This document shows, piece after piece, positions 44,631 to 53,236 of a stretch of 64,000 nucleotides of DNA (position 1 is its first letter; every line of letters starts with the position of its first letter). Source of the DNA: Dyadobacter fermentans (lineage in GTDB: Bacteria; Bacteroidota; Bacteroidia; Cytophagales; Spirosomataceae). The stretch lies in the NCBI RefSeq assembly GCF_019924045.1, contig NZ_JAHXBN010000006.1, positions 1 to 64,000 of the forward strand, in the 5' to 3' direction. Both the position numbers and the translations under genes were made by a program. Below the pieces are notes generated by a model, which had not been told where the DNA came from, ran no database searches, and was given only the letters and a program-made list of their open reading frames with translations.

Positions 44631-44704
44631 CGGGATGTAGCGCAGCCCGGTAGCGCACTAGCATGGGGTGCTAGGGGTCGCAAGTTCGAATCTTGTCATC
44701 CCGA
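44631..44704 (+). tRNA. tRNA-Pro (anticodon GGG)
   Basis: The 74-base sequence folds as a tRNA: acceptor CGGGATG with CATCCCG (44697-44703), discriminator A44704, anticodon stem CTAGC/GCTAG with the loop ATGGGGT giving anticodon GGG, and a T-arm with GTTCGAATC. The 3' CCA is not encoded. It reads CCC/CCU proline codons. Confidence 0.95.
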
Positions 44705-44715
44705 CATTGAAAATC

Positions 44716-44751
44716 AGCCACTTACGACTTAATGTTGTGAGTGGCTTTTTC
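44716..44751 (+). terminator. Terminator after tRNA-Pro
   Basis: AGCCACTTAC (44716-44725) pairs with GTGAGTGGCT (44737-44746), with one G-T, followed by TTTTC. Confidence 0.85.
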
Positions 44752-44758
44752 ATTGGGT

Positions 44759-45187
44759 CTAACATAGGTCGAACACTTCGCGAGACTCCACTCCGATACT
44801 ACCGTTAGCAGGTTGTAGCAGGTCCCACAAATTACCGTACAAATCAGTGAAGACTGCTACTAAGCCATAACTATGTTCCATCAGTGGCCTGACAAAAGAG
44901 ACACCTTTTTTGAGTAAAGACGTATAGTCTGTCCAAAAATCGTCCGTATATAAAAAAAGAAACACTCGTCCCCCAGTTTGGCTTCCTACCACAGCTCTCT
45001 GCTCATTTGTTGCTGCCTTGGCCAGTAATAAACTGCATGCAGATCCTTTGGGCATGACCAGAACCCAACGCTTTTCGTCGCTTAACCGAGTGTCTTCAAT
45101 CAAATCGAACCCAAGTTTTTGAGTGTAAAAATCGATTGCTTCGTCATAATCGTGTACAACGAGGCTTACATGCGCAATATGTCTCAT
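44759..45187 (-). CDS. VOC family (glyoxalase/bleomycin resistance fold) protein
   Basis: This 142-residue protein opens RHIAHVSLVVHDYDEAIDFY, the first beta-alpha-beta of the VOC fold, with the first metal His at residue 6. The end has FTDLYGNLWDLLQP, the second metal-binding region. Such proteins act as glyoxalases, dioxygenases or drug-binding proteins; no substrate is suggested by context. It stands alone between the tRNA and a 280-base spacer, and is more AT-rich than the genes upstream. Confidence 0.88.
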   Translation of the reverse strand: MRHIAHVSLVVHDYDEAIDFYTQKLGFDLIEDTRLSDEKRWVLVMPKGSACSLLLAKAATNEQRAVVGSQTGGRVFLFLYTDDFWTDYTSLLKKGVSFVRPLMEHSYGLVAVFTDLYGNLWDLLQPANGSIGVESREVFDLC

Positions 45188-45467
45188 AACAAATCGTAAG
45201 GTATCATTTTCGGCGAGAGGTTAGAAACACCGCGAACGTGAGACAGCCACTTCATGCACATGATGCCCTGAATCAGTCGCGACGATCGTAACCGAAAGGA
45301 AAAGACTTATCCGAGCGTTTATATAAGCACCAAGCTGCCAGCACAAATAGCCCTTTATCCTGAATCATTCACTATTCAAAACCGGAGTAGGTTAGCCGAC
45401 TTTAAAGCTAACGCGCGACGTTGCAAAAATCCGGCATTTCGTTGACATAGTGATTGAAAATAAATTG
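45188..45467. other. Spacer, nothing identified
   Basis: No convincing frame, repeat or hairpin was seen in this 280-base gap. Confidence 0.5.
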
Positions 45468-45983
45468 CTACCTAACTATTCCATACTTACGATTTTGATC
45501 ATTATCTTCAAATTCAAACAAATATGGATTACTTCTTGAATACCTTAAATATATTGTATCGCCCCTGCTTAGTTCATAATTGAATCCAACCTTTCCCTGG
45601 CGTACCTTCCCATTGGCAACATATGTGAAATTCCGAGAATGATGCCAACTCCCTCTATAATATCTACTCGAAATCCCTGTCACTATTCCATACGTTTTTA
45701 CACCTCCCCGGTGAATATAACTCGATTTAATAAAGTTAAATATCAGATAGTTAACGTATAGTACAAGTCCGACAAACAATAACCTTCCAATGAAAAAAGC
45801 TATTATTCCTATTGCTGTTCGAGGCACCTGCCGATCAAAGCTCTGGTATAAAACCAAGCTCGCGATCACCACCACTAAGAATGGAAAAAACGTTACAGCA
45901 CTATTTTCCCCCAAACTTCCGTAAATGGCAAAAAACGAAAATACAATAATAATGCTCCCTAGAACAGCTCTGTAAATGATCAT
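45468..45983 (-). CDS. Small membrane protein, DUF3592-like
   Basis: This about 171-residue protein starts MIIYRAVLGSIIIVFSFFAI if the second Met is used (the frame is open to 46028). Three to four hydrophobic segments occupy the first 100 residues. The rest is a soluble part with YGIVTGISSRYYRGSWHHSR and TYVANGKVRQGKVGF, ending in GDTIYLRYSRSNPYLFEF. The last part recalls DUF3592 proteins, which have a small beta domain after a membrane part. The gene is clearly AT-rich compared with most of the window and is probably acquired. The function is unknown. Confidence 0.7.
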   Translation of the reverse strand: MIIYRAVLGSIIIVFSFFAIYGSLGENSAVTFFPFLVVVIASLVLYQSFDRQVPRTAIGIIAFFIGRLLFVGLVLYVNYLIFNFIKSSYIHRGGVKTYGIVTGISSRYYRGSWHHSRNFTYVANGKVRQGKVGFNYELSRGDTIYLRYSRSNPYLFEFEDNDQNRKYGIVR

Positions 45984-46212
45984 TCCTCCCGATGTTTGAG
46001 CTCTTAACATACAAAGAGATCTTTCCATCGGTTAGAATTTTCTTTCAAAGGTTTTACAGCCGGAGCAATGCTCCAAATCTGATTCAAAAGTCCCGCCTCT
46101 TGTGCAAAGCCAGGGAGCTAGCTGAAACCCTGTAAGTAACCCGTTTCTCAGACAGTCATTTCCAAGTGAGGCCTCAGGGTTGTAACAGCTGCTCGCCAGA
46201 TTACCATGCGTT

Positions 46213-46947
46213 CTAGCGCATTCCTCCCGAAACAGCTAATTTTTCACCAGTGATCCAGCCCGCATTATCCGAAGCCAGGAAAGCGACTGCCGGGGCTACT
46301 TCATTTGGTTTGCCGAATCTGCCCATCGGTATCGCGGCAATCATGCCCTTTTCGATGGCGCTACCTGCCAGGCCCATCGCCTTTGACCCTTCGGTATCAG
46401 TTGGACCCGGTGCCACTGTATTGACCCGGATGCGCCTGTTCACCAGTTCTCTTGATAAAGAAACGGTTAAGGCGTTCAGGGCCGCCTTTGATGACGTATA
46501 AATGCTGGTGTACGGCCCTGGATTTTGTCCGCCTACTGAACTGATATTGATAATGCTACCTCCTGTTGGGGGAAAATACTTCAAAGACTCCTGGATCGTC
46601 AGCATGGGACCTAATACATTGACCCGGTACTGTTCCAGAAAATCCTCCTCCGTAACGGCTTCGATAGGGCCGAATCGGGCGATACCAGCGTTATTCACCA
46701 GCACATCCAGCTTGCCAAACCGCTCCTTTACTTGTTTTAACAAATCAATAATATCGGCCTGAAGGGCAATGGCCTGCCCGCCTGTCTCCCGGATGGCGGT
46801 AACCACGCCTTCCGCGTCACTTGCCGCCGAGTGATAGGTAACAATGACAATCGCGCCGCAGGCGGCAAGTTCCCTGGCGATGGCAGCGCCGATACCCTTT
46901 GAGCTGCCGGTAACGATGGCAATCTTCTGCGTCAAATCTATTTTCAT
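46213..46947 (-). CDS. SDR family oxidoreductase
   Basis: This about 244-residue short-chain dehydrogenase has IAIVTGSSKGIGAAIARELA at residues 8-27, VLVNNAGIARFG near 80 and the catalytic YTSSKAA near 151. The C-terminus AGWITGEKLAVSGG is typical. The frame starts at 46965, but MKIDLTQKIAIV at 46947 fits the family better. It is divergent from an HxlR-type regulator with a palindromic site between them, a layout in which the regulator controls the SDR gene. Confidence 0.9.
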   Translation of the reverse strand: MKIDLTQKIAIVTGSSKGIGAAIARELAACGAIVIVTYHSAASDAEGVVTAIRETGGQAIALQADIIDLLKQVKERFGKLDVLVNNAGIARFGPIEAVTEEDFLEQYRVNVLGPMLTIQESLKYFPPTGGSIINISSVGGQNPGPYTSIYTSSKAALNALTVSLSRELVNRRIRVNTVAPGPTDTEGSKAMGLAGSAIEKGMIAAIPMGRFGKPNEVAPAVAFLASDNAGWITGEKLAVSGGMR

Positions 46948-47013
46948 GATATCTTTTTTTGACAAAGCTAAATGAACGAACTTTACCCCGGGAATGAGTT
47001 TCCCTTTAGAAAG

Positions 47014-47033
47014 TAGTTTCCTTCAAGAAACTA
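47014..47033. promoter_or_regulatory. Putative HxlR operator
   Basis: TAGTTTC at 47014-47020 and GAAACTA at 47027-47033 form a perfect 7-bp inverted repeat with a 6-base spacer. It lies in the gap between the divergent SDR and HxlR genes, 17 bases before the regulator ATG. Confidence 0.55.
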
Positions 47034-47049
47034 AGTTGCGCCAAGACAG

Positions 47050-47436
47050 ATGAAAAAGAAAGTATTTATTGATCAAAAGCCCCTGCACTGTCCAAGTCAG
47101 CTCAGGGCTATCCATGATACGATGGATATTTTAAGCGGCAAATGGAAAATCACTATCATTGGGTGCCTTGCATTCGGCGACAAACGTTTCATGGACTTAA
47201 TGCGGGAAGTAAAAGGAATTGGCTCCAAAATGCTATCCAAGGAGTTACATGAGTTGGAGATCAACGGTTTGATCAGTCGCACGGTGCAGCCAACCAAACC
47301 GGTCACGGTGGAATACGCGCTTACCGCTTATGGTGAGACCCTAAGGCCTATCCTGTGGGAAATGGCTGACTGGGGGCAACATCACAGGACAAAAGTAAAA
47401 GCGACATTCAACGAAGAATTGCCGATTCGGAAATAA
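47050..47436 (+). CDS. HxlR family transcriptional regulator
   Basis: This 128-residue winged-helix regulator has the family core DTMDILSGKWKITIIGCLAFG at residues 23-43 and GIGSKMLSKELHELEINGLI near 57-76. Cys17, in PLHCPSQLRAI, is the conserved N-terminal cysteine that in relatives such as HypR and YodB senses oxidants or quinones. It is divergent from an SDR gene. By analogy it would respond to an electrophile and control the SDR enzyme. Confidence 0.9.
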   Translation: MKKKVFIDQKPLHCPSQLRAIHDTMDILSGKWKITIIGCLAFGDKRFMDLMREVKGIGSKMLSKELHELEINGLISRTVQPTKPVTVEYALTAYGETLRPILWEMADWGQHHRTKVKATFNEELPIRK

Positions 47437-47846
47437 ATGAAATGGGCAGAGGCAACCGCTTCCGACTTGGATTTTCGTTGTATTTCAGCTAGTTAAAATT
47501 TCCTGTGTAAGCGATATCAGGTTTCATGGGCGAATGCTCTGGATCATTCTCACCAATGACTCAAAACCCTCATTCAGAGGATTTTACAACCGTTTTACTT
47601 TATAAAATTTCTCAGAAAAATACAGTAAACATCAGCGGATGCCGGGAGTCTCAATGTCAAGTCTCGTCATCCTCTCTGAATAATGAAACACTTCCTAATA
47701 CACCAAAGGTGACTTTCGACCTGCTGATTATCTGGCGCGGAAGAGCCTCATAAATTTAACATAATGGTCATGAACAGCCGTGACGGACGCCGTAAAAATG
47801 ATTACCTTTCGAGTTAATTTAAGCTCGTGAATAATCTGCGTTGTCA
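47437..47846. other. Spacer, no supported gene
   Basis: A 75-codon frame at 47526-47753 has no recognisable features. No strong hairpin or repeat was found. The promoter of the sigma-factor gene must lie here. Confidence 0.5.
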
Positions 47847-48404
47847 ATGAAAGACCAAGTTCCATATTGGGCCGAAAGAATAGCTCTTTACAGCGATCAA
47901 TCGGCCTATGAAAATTTGTTTTTTCATCTGTACGATCCCCTGGTGGGATGTTCATACGCCATTCTCAAAAACAGGGAGACTGCCGAAGAGATTGTATCTG
48001 ATGTGTTTATCAAACTATGGCGTGACCGTGGCAGGGTGTCGGAAATCCTCAATCTTCGCGTTTACCTGTATGTTTGCGTCAAGAATGACTCGCTGAAATG
48101 CCTTGCCCGTACCAGCCGTATGAAGGAAATCAGCTGGCACGACTTGCCTACCGACGCACAAACCGGAGCATCGCTGTCGCCGGAGGAAATGCTGATCTCC
48201 AATCAGACCGTCAGACAAATTGAAGCCGCAATAGAATCCCTACCACCCAGGTGCAAGGAGATTTTCAAAATGGTAAAAGAGGACGGACTTAAATACAAGG
48301 AAATAGCAGAAATGCTGAACATCTCCGTTAAGACGATCGACGCTCAGATGGCGATCGCCACAAGAAAAATCACGGAATCCATCGGTTTTCTGATGAATCA
48401 TTAA
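47847..48404 (+). CDS. ECF RNA polymerase sigma factor (FecI-like)
   Basis: This about 185-residue sigma factor has region 2 (YDPLVGCSYAILKNRETAEE, with SDVFIKLW) in the first half and region 4 (LPPRCKEIFKMVKEDGLKYK with IAEMLNISVKTIDAQM) at the end. The ATG at 47847 is preferred over the TTG at 47841. It heads the usual Bacteroidota chain: sigma factor, FecR-type anti-sigma, SusC with STN domain, SusD. The receptor's STN domain would signal through FecR to free this sigma factor, which then turns on susCD. Confidence 0.94.
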   Translation: MKDQVPYWAERIALYSDQSAYENLFFHLYDPLVGCSYAILKNRETAEEIVSDVFIKLWRDRGRVSEILNLRVYLYVCVKNDSLKCLARTSRMKEISWHDLPTDAQTGASLSPEEMLISNQTVRQIEAAIESLPPRCKEIFKMVKEDGLKYKEIAEMLNISVKTIDAQMAIATRKITESIGFLMNH

Positions 48405-48486
48405 AATTTAAAAAAACTTTCCCCGCGCTTAGGTGATTCCGCTGATTTCGGGATCCTTGGTTCAGAAGTCCTAATGAACCAGAAGC

Positions 48487-49620
48487 ATGACCAACGATCA
48501 AGTATACGAACTGATTGCCAGAAAACTCTCGGGAGAGGCCACTCCGGATGAGCTGAAGGCATTGGATCTTCACCTGAAAAACGAGCCCGAACTTGCCCAT
48601 CAGGCCGAACTACTTGATCTTTATTTCTATCAGCCAGCACCTGTTAAAACGGATACCGACGAAAAATCCCGCGCCTGGGAAAATCTTCGGTCGAAGCTGA
48701 ATGGCGAGTTTCCGGATGAATATCCTGTTAAATCGCTCGCCTCCAAATCCATCAGACCTGCCATTTTTATCCAATACAGAAGTTGGATAGCAGCCGCTGC
48801 GAGCGTGCTGCTCATTGTTTCATTGGCAGTCTTTTATTCTGGCTGGCGTAACCGGCACAACATATCTGCTTCTCTGGCCATTAGCAAAAAAGCATTTATT
48901 GAATTAAAAACGGAAAAGGGAACACGGCTTAGCAAGGTGTTACCCGACGGCACCAAGGTATGGCTCAATGGAGACAGCTACCTTTCCTACAATAGCGATT
49001 TCGGCAAAAGCAAACGCGATATCACCCTCGTAGGCGAAGCATTCTTTGACGTAGCGCATAATGCCAGCGTTCCATTGACTGTTCATGCGAAGGATGTAAA
49101 TATCCTCGTTACCGGCACTGCGTTTAACGTAAAGAGTTACTCCGGAAACAATAAAGTGGAGACAGCCCTGCTGCGCGGATCGGTGGAGGTTTCGCGCCAA
49201 AGCCAGCCTGAGCAGGTGGTCAAATTGAAACCCAATGAAAAAATCACCATCGATATCGACGATCCTGCGCCGGCATCCTCCCGCGAAGTACTTCCAATTG
49301 GCAAAACAACGGAACGCAACGGAGTATCCTCAGTGAAATATCATATCGAGGGCCTTAAGGAAAGTTCGGTGGCCAATATGATCCCCGAAGTTTCGTGGGT
49401 GAAGAATGTACTTCTGTTTGACAACGAGCCTTTCGGCGAAGTGATCGACAAAATGGAGAAATGGTATAACGTCGACATTCAAGTGCAGAATGAGGAATTG
49501 ATGTCGCGGAGGTTTTCAGGCGTTTTCAAGGATGAGAATATCGTACAAGCCGTTGAAGCCCTTCAAATCATCATACCGCTGCAATATGAGCAGCATGGAA
49601 AAACGATAATTATTAGATAA
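48487..49620 (+). CDS. FecR family anti-sigma factor
   Basis: This 377-residue protein has an N-terminal cytoplasmic part that would hold the sigma factor (residues 1-95), one membrane helix near 100-119 (SWIAAAASVLLIVSLAVF), and a periplasmic FecR domain with TRLSKVLPDGTKVWLNGDSY near 147 and GEAFFDVAHN near 185. The C-terminal DUF4974 domain (VLLFDNEPFGEVIDKMEKWY) starts near 303. It follows the sigma-factor gene by 82 bases and precedes the SusC gene. Confidence 0.94.
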   Translation: MTNDQVYELIARKLSGEATPDELKALDLHLKNEPELAHQAELLDLYFYQPAPVKTDTDEKSRAWENLRSKLNGEFPDEYPVKSLASKSIRPAIFIQYRSWIAAAASVLLIVSLAVFYSGWRNRHNISASLAISKKAFIELKTEKGTRLSKVLPDGTKVWLNGDSYLSYNSDFGKSKRDITLVGEAFFDVAHNASVPLTVHAKDVNILVTGTAFNVKSYSGNNKVETALLRGSVEVSRQSQPEQVVKLKPNEKITIDIDDPAPASSREVLPIGKTTERNGVSSVKYHIEGLKESSVANMIPEVSWVKNVLLFDNEPFGEVIDKMEKWYNVDIQVQNEELMSRRFSGVFKDENIVQAVEALQIIIPLQYEQHGKTIIIR

Positions 49621-49666
49621 CCTAAACCAACCTCTATGGCATAACCTCAACCATCCCCATAAACAA

Positions 49667-49690
49667 AAAGAGATGCGCTAACATCTCTTT
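49667..49690 (+). promoter_or_regulatory. Hairpin between fecR and susC
   Basis: AAAGAGATG (49667-49675) and CATCTCTTT (49682-49690) form a 9-bp perfect stem with a 6-base loop. Only three Ts follow the stem, so termination would be partial. It could lower read-through from fecR into susC or mark its processing. Confidence 0.55.
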
Positions 49691-49772
49691 GAGTTTACCC
49701 GATTTCAAAACGATACATACTTCTTTGAGCGGACGTCTGTATCATTTTTTCAACCTTCAGGTCTTCAAATTT

Positions 49773-52700
49773 ATGAAAAAAATGATTGTATCCCAATCAT
49801 CATGGGATACCCTTGCCAAATTCCGCAAACTGTTCTTAATCATGAAATTGACTGCAATCCTGTGCATTGTAGTGTGTTTGCATGTTTCTGCGATAGGCTA
49901 TGGACAAAATAAGATCAGCATCAAGGTCAAAGACATTGCGCTGAAACATTTGTTCACCAAGCTTCAAAAGCAGACCAGCTACCGTTTTCTGTATGAAGAC
50001 TCGCAACTGCCCAAAAATGCGCGATTTGACGTTGATGTGGAAAATGAATCCATTCAGGGAGTCCTGGACAACGCCCTGAGAAACAGCTCCCTGCAATACA
50101 AAATCCTGAACAACAATCTGGTGGTAATTACCTCGGTGGCGACCGGGCCGGCCGTCCGGATATTGAACGGGGAAGTCAGGGATGAAAGCGGCGAACCGCT
50201 TCCGGGAGCAAACATCCAGATCAAAGGAAGCAGGTCGGGGGCGACTTCCGACGCAAATGGCCGGTTTTCGATCGAAGTCACTGAGAACACTACTTTAATT
50301 ATCTCGTTCATCGGCTACATTACCCAGGAAATCAATGCGCCTGACAGCGGTTACATACGGGTCAATCTCGTGCCCGGCGATAAAAACCTGAATGAGGTCG
50401 TTGTGGTGGGCTTTGGTGTGCAGAAAAAAGCAAATCTCACGGGCGCCGTGGATGTGGTGACCTCCCAGCAACTGGAAAGTCGCCCGTTATCCGGCCTGGG
50501 TGGAGGGCTCCAAGGGCTCATCCCAAACCTGAATATCACCCTGGATAACGGACGCGCTACCACTGCGGCCAATTTCAATATTCGCGGTTTCACGAGCATC
50601 AATGGCGGAGAGCCGCTGATCCTCGTGGACAATGTGCCTTTTACGATGGCCGAAGTAGCCATGTTCAATCCTAATGACATTGAAACGGTGTCGGTTTTGA
50701 AAGATGCGGCAGCTTCTGCTATCTACGGTTCCCGTGCCGCTTTCGGCGTTGTGCTGATCACAACCAAATCGGCGAAGGGAAACAAAATGAATGTCAGTGT
50801 GAATGCGAATATGGCTTTCAGGACTGTGGGCAAGTTGCCGGAACTCGTAACAGACCCATACCTGGTAATGAAGTACAAGCATGACGCGGCCATCCCTCTC
50901 TACAACTTGTTTCCCGATGCGGCGCGCGTGTACGCGAAGGAACGATCGGAAAACCCTTCCTTGCCGGCCGTCATCACCAATCCGACCAACACGGCCAACT
51001 GGGCCTATTATGGTTCCACGGATTGGATCAAGGAAGCCTATGAAAAGGGCGCACCGACGTACAATACCAATATTAGTTTGTCAAAAAAATCGGAGAAGCT
51101 GAGCTATTATTTTTCAGGAGATTACTATCGCCAGGATGGAATGCTGCGGTTCGGAAATGATATTTACAACCGCTACAACGTCCGCGGCAAGGTTGACCTG
51201 AACGCAACGCACTGGCTTACATTCTCCAACAATACGCTGCTTACAGGCAATAAATATGATTCGCCGGTGTTTATCGACGGCGATTTTTTCTGGAATGTCA
51301 ACAGGACCAGTTCCCTTGACGTACCCAAGAATCCCGATGGAAGCTGGACCTCTGCCGGAGCCAGCCTCCTGGGCAGGTTACAGGAAGGTGGCCGCGCCGA
51401 CAGCCGCACCAACGATTTCCAGACCACATTTTCATTCAATGCGGCATTAGTGAAGGATGTCTGGGATGTAAAGGGAGAAGCTACCGTCAGACGCGGCGCG
51501 ACGTTTGTGAAGTCGTTCGATATCCCGATTGGCTATAAAACCGGACCGAACAACCCGATCGGCTATGCCGGCTCTACCAATACCTGGGCGCAAAACGGCA
51601 GCACCAACACCAACTACACGGTACTCAACCTTTATACGGATTTTCATAAAAACATAGGCAGCCATTTTGTGCAAGGACTCGTCGGCTACAATCAGGAATA
51701 CCGGATTGCAAAGACGTACACTGCGCGGCGCAACAACCTGATCGCCAACACACTCCCTTCCATCGGATTGAGCACCGGCTCCATGGTGGAATCGGAAAAT
51801 ATCGGAGATTATGCGTTGCGAGGATTGTTTTACCGGCTTGCCTACAATTACAAAAACCGCTATTTGCTCGAATTGAACGGAAGATATGACGGTTCTTCCC
51901 GATTTCCTCAAAACAAGCGCTGGGGATTCTTCCCTTCGGCATCTGCGGGTTGGCTGTTGTCCGAAGAGCAGTTCATGGCGCCTGTCAAGAGTGCCATTGG
52001 CCTCACATTGCTGAAAGTTCGAGGGTCATACGGCTCGCTGGGTAACCAAAGTGCAGTGGGAAACTACGATTACATTCCTACGATGAGCAGCGCCCAGGTT
52101 GGTCAGATATTGGGAACCGGGCGTCCGATGACGGTAAATGCTCCCGGCGCAGTTTCCGACAATTTTAGCTGGGAAACCGTTTCGACGCTCAATTTTGGCC
52201 TTGATTTAGGCTTTTTCTCCAACAGGCTTGAATTCAATTTCGACAAGTACACCCGTTACACGCGTGACATGCTGATTGCGGGAAAAACCCTGCCTGCTGT
52301 TTTCGGGACGTCGGTACCGCGCGTGAATGCCGGTGACCTCAAGACCAGCGGATGGGAATTGCGGCTGAACTGGAGAGATAAAGGAGAACTTGCCGGCTCG
52401 CCGTTTTTCTACAATATCAATTTCTCCCTGGCCGACAACCGGACCACCATTACCCGATTCGACAATCCTACCAAACTCCTCAGCAACTACTATGTCGGAC
52501 AGCAGATCGGCGAGATCTGGGGAGCGGAAATCGAAGGTTTCTTTCAAAATGAGGACGAACTTAAGAGCCACCCTAACCAGCGGGCTATGGGTACCGACGA
52601 TCAGTCCTACCAGTTTTTTGTAGGCGATCCGAAATTCAAAGACCGCAACAACGACGGCATTGTCGACAAAGGAAACAGCACGGTTGATAATCCCGGGGAT

Positions 52701-53216
52701 TTGTACAAAATCGGGAACTCTACCCCGCGCCTGGCCTACGGCCTCGATCTTTCGGGCGGATGGAAAGGATTCGATTTGCGGGCTTTCTTACAGGGAGTCG
52801 GCAAACGCGACTGGTACCCTGGTGCCTCAAATGTTTATTTCTGGGGTGTTTATGCCCAGCCATGGACCAATGTTACCGTGCAGAACCTCGATAGCTGGAC
52901 CCCGGACAACAGGGATGCCTATTTCCCCGCGATCCGTGCCTACACTGCTGAGGATAATATGGAGCAATTGGGAATACCCAACAAAAGATATCTGCAAAAT
53001 GCGGCCTACATGCGCGTGAAAAACATTACGCTGGGCTATACGCTGCCACGATCGATCCTCAAAAAGGTGGGTCTGGAAAAAGTACGTTTCTATATCAGCG
53101 GAGAAAACCTCTTTGAGATCTCGCATATCAAAGTCAATATCGATCCGGAATCATTCGGAAAGGCAGCTTATCCTTTCCAACGCACCTATTCATGCGGGTT
53201 GAACTTCAATTTTTAG
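49773..53216 (+). CDS. SusC/RagA family TonB-linked outer membrane protein with STN signalling domain
   Basis: This about 1147-residue outer-membrane channel imports a glycan or other large nutrient with a SusD partner. After a long signal region, an STN domain (about residues 45-105; DIALKHLFTKLQKQTSYRFL) contacts FecR. A carboxypeptidase-like domain (GEPLPGANIQIKGSRSG) is near 140-215, and a plug with the SusC motif NFNIRGFTSINGGEPLILVD near 270-290 follows. The C-terminus ends in Phe as expected. The frame is open back to a TTG at 49689; the ATG at 49773 is the likely start. Confidence 0.95.
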   Translation: MKKMIVSQSSWDTLAKFRKLFLIMKLTAILCIVVCLHVSAIGYGQNKISIKVKDIALKHLFTKLQKQTSYRFLYEDSQLPKNARFDVDVENESIQGVLDNALRNSSLQYKILNNNLVVITSVATGPAVRILNGEVRDESGEPLPGANIQIKGSRSGATSDANGRFSIEVTENTTLIISFIGYITQEINAPDSGYIRVNLVPGDKNLNEVVVVGFGVQKKANLTGAVDVVTSQQLESRPLSGLGGGLQGLIPNLNITLDNGRATTAANFNIRGFTSINGGEPLILVDNVPFTMAEVAMFNPNDIETVSVLKDAAASAIYGSRAAFGVVLITTKSAKGNKMNVSVNANMAFRTVGKLPELVTDPYLVMKYKHDAAIPLYNLFPDAARVYAKERSENPSLPAVITNPTNTANWAYYGSTDWIKEAYEKGAPTYNTNISLSKKSEKLSYYFSGDYYRQDGMLRFGNDIYNRYNVRGKVDLNATHWLTFSNNTLLTGNKYDSPVFIDGDFFWNVNRTSSLDVPKNPDGSWTSAGASLLGRLQEGGRADSRTNDFQTTFSFNAALVKDVWDVKGEATVRRGATFVKSFDIPIGYKTGPNNPIGYAGSTNTWAQNGSTNTNYTVLNLYTDFHKNIGSHFVQGLVGYNQEYRIAKTYTARRNNLIANTLPSIGLSTGSMVESENIGDYALRGLFYRLAYNYKNRYLLELNGRYDGSSRFPQNKRWGFFPSASAGWLLSEEQFMAPVKSAIGLTLLKVRGSYGSLGNQSAVGNYDYIPTMSSAQVGQILGTGRPMTVNAPGAVSDNFSWETVSTLNFGLDLGFFSNRLEFNFDKYTRYTRDMLIAGKTLPAVFGTSVPRVNAGDLKTSGWELRLNWRDKGELAGSPFFYNINFSLADNRTTITRFDNPTKLLSNYYVGQQIGEIWGAEIEGFFQNEDELKSHPNQRAMGTDDQSYQFFVGDPKFKDRNNDGIVDKGNSTVDNPGDLYKIGNSTPRLAYGLDLSGGWKGFDLRAFLQGVGKRDWYPGASNVYFWGVYAQPWTNVTVQNLDSWTPDNRDAYFPAIRAYTAEDNMEQLGIPNKRYLQNAAYMRVKNITLGYTLPRSILKKVGLEKVRFYISGENLFEISHIKVNIDPESFGKAAYPFQRTYSCGLNFNF

Positions 53217-53236
53217 GAATAAAATTTCTTACTGAC

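Noticed and set aside
44631..44704. tRNA-linked integration site
   Set aside because: No integrase gene and no direct repeat of the tRNA 3' end were found within the window.
47526..47753. 75-codon frame in the spacer before the sigma factor
   Set aside because: No domain, no signal peptide and no clear ribosome-binding site.
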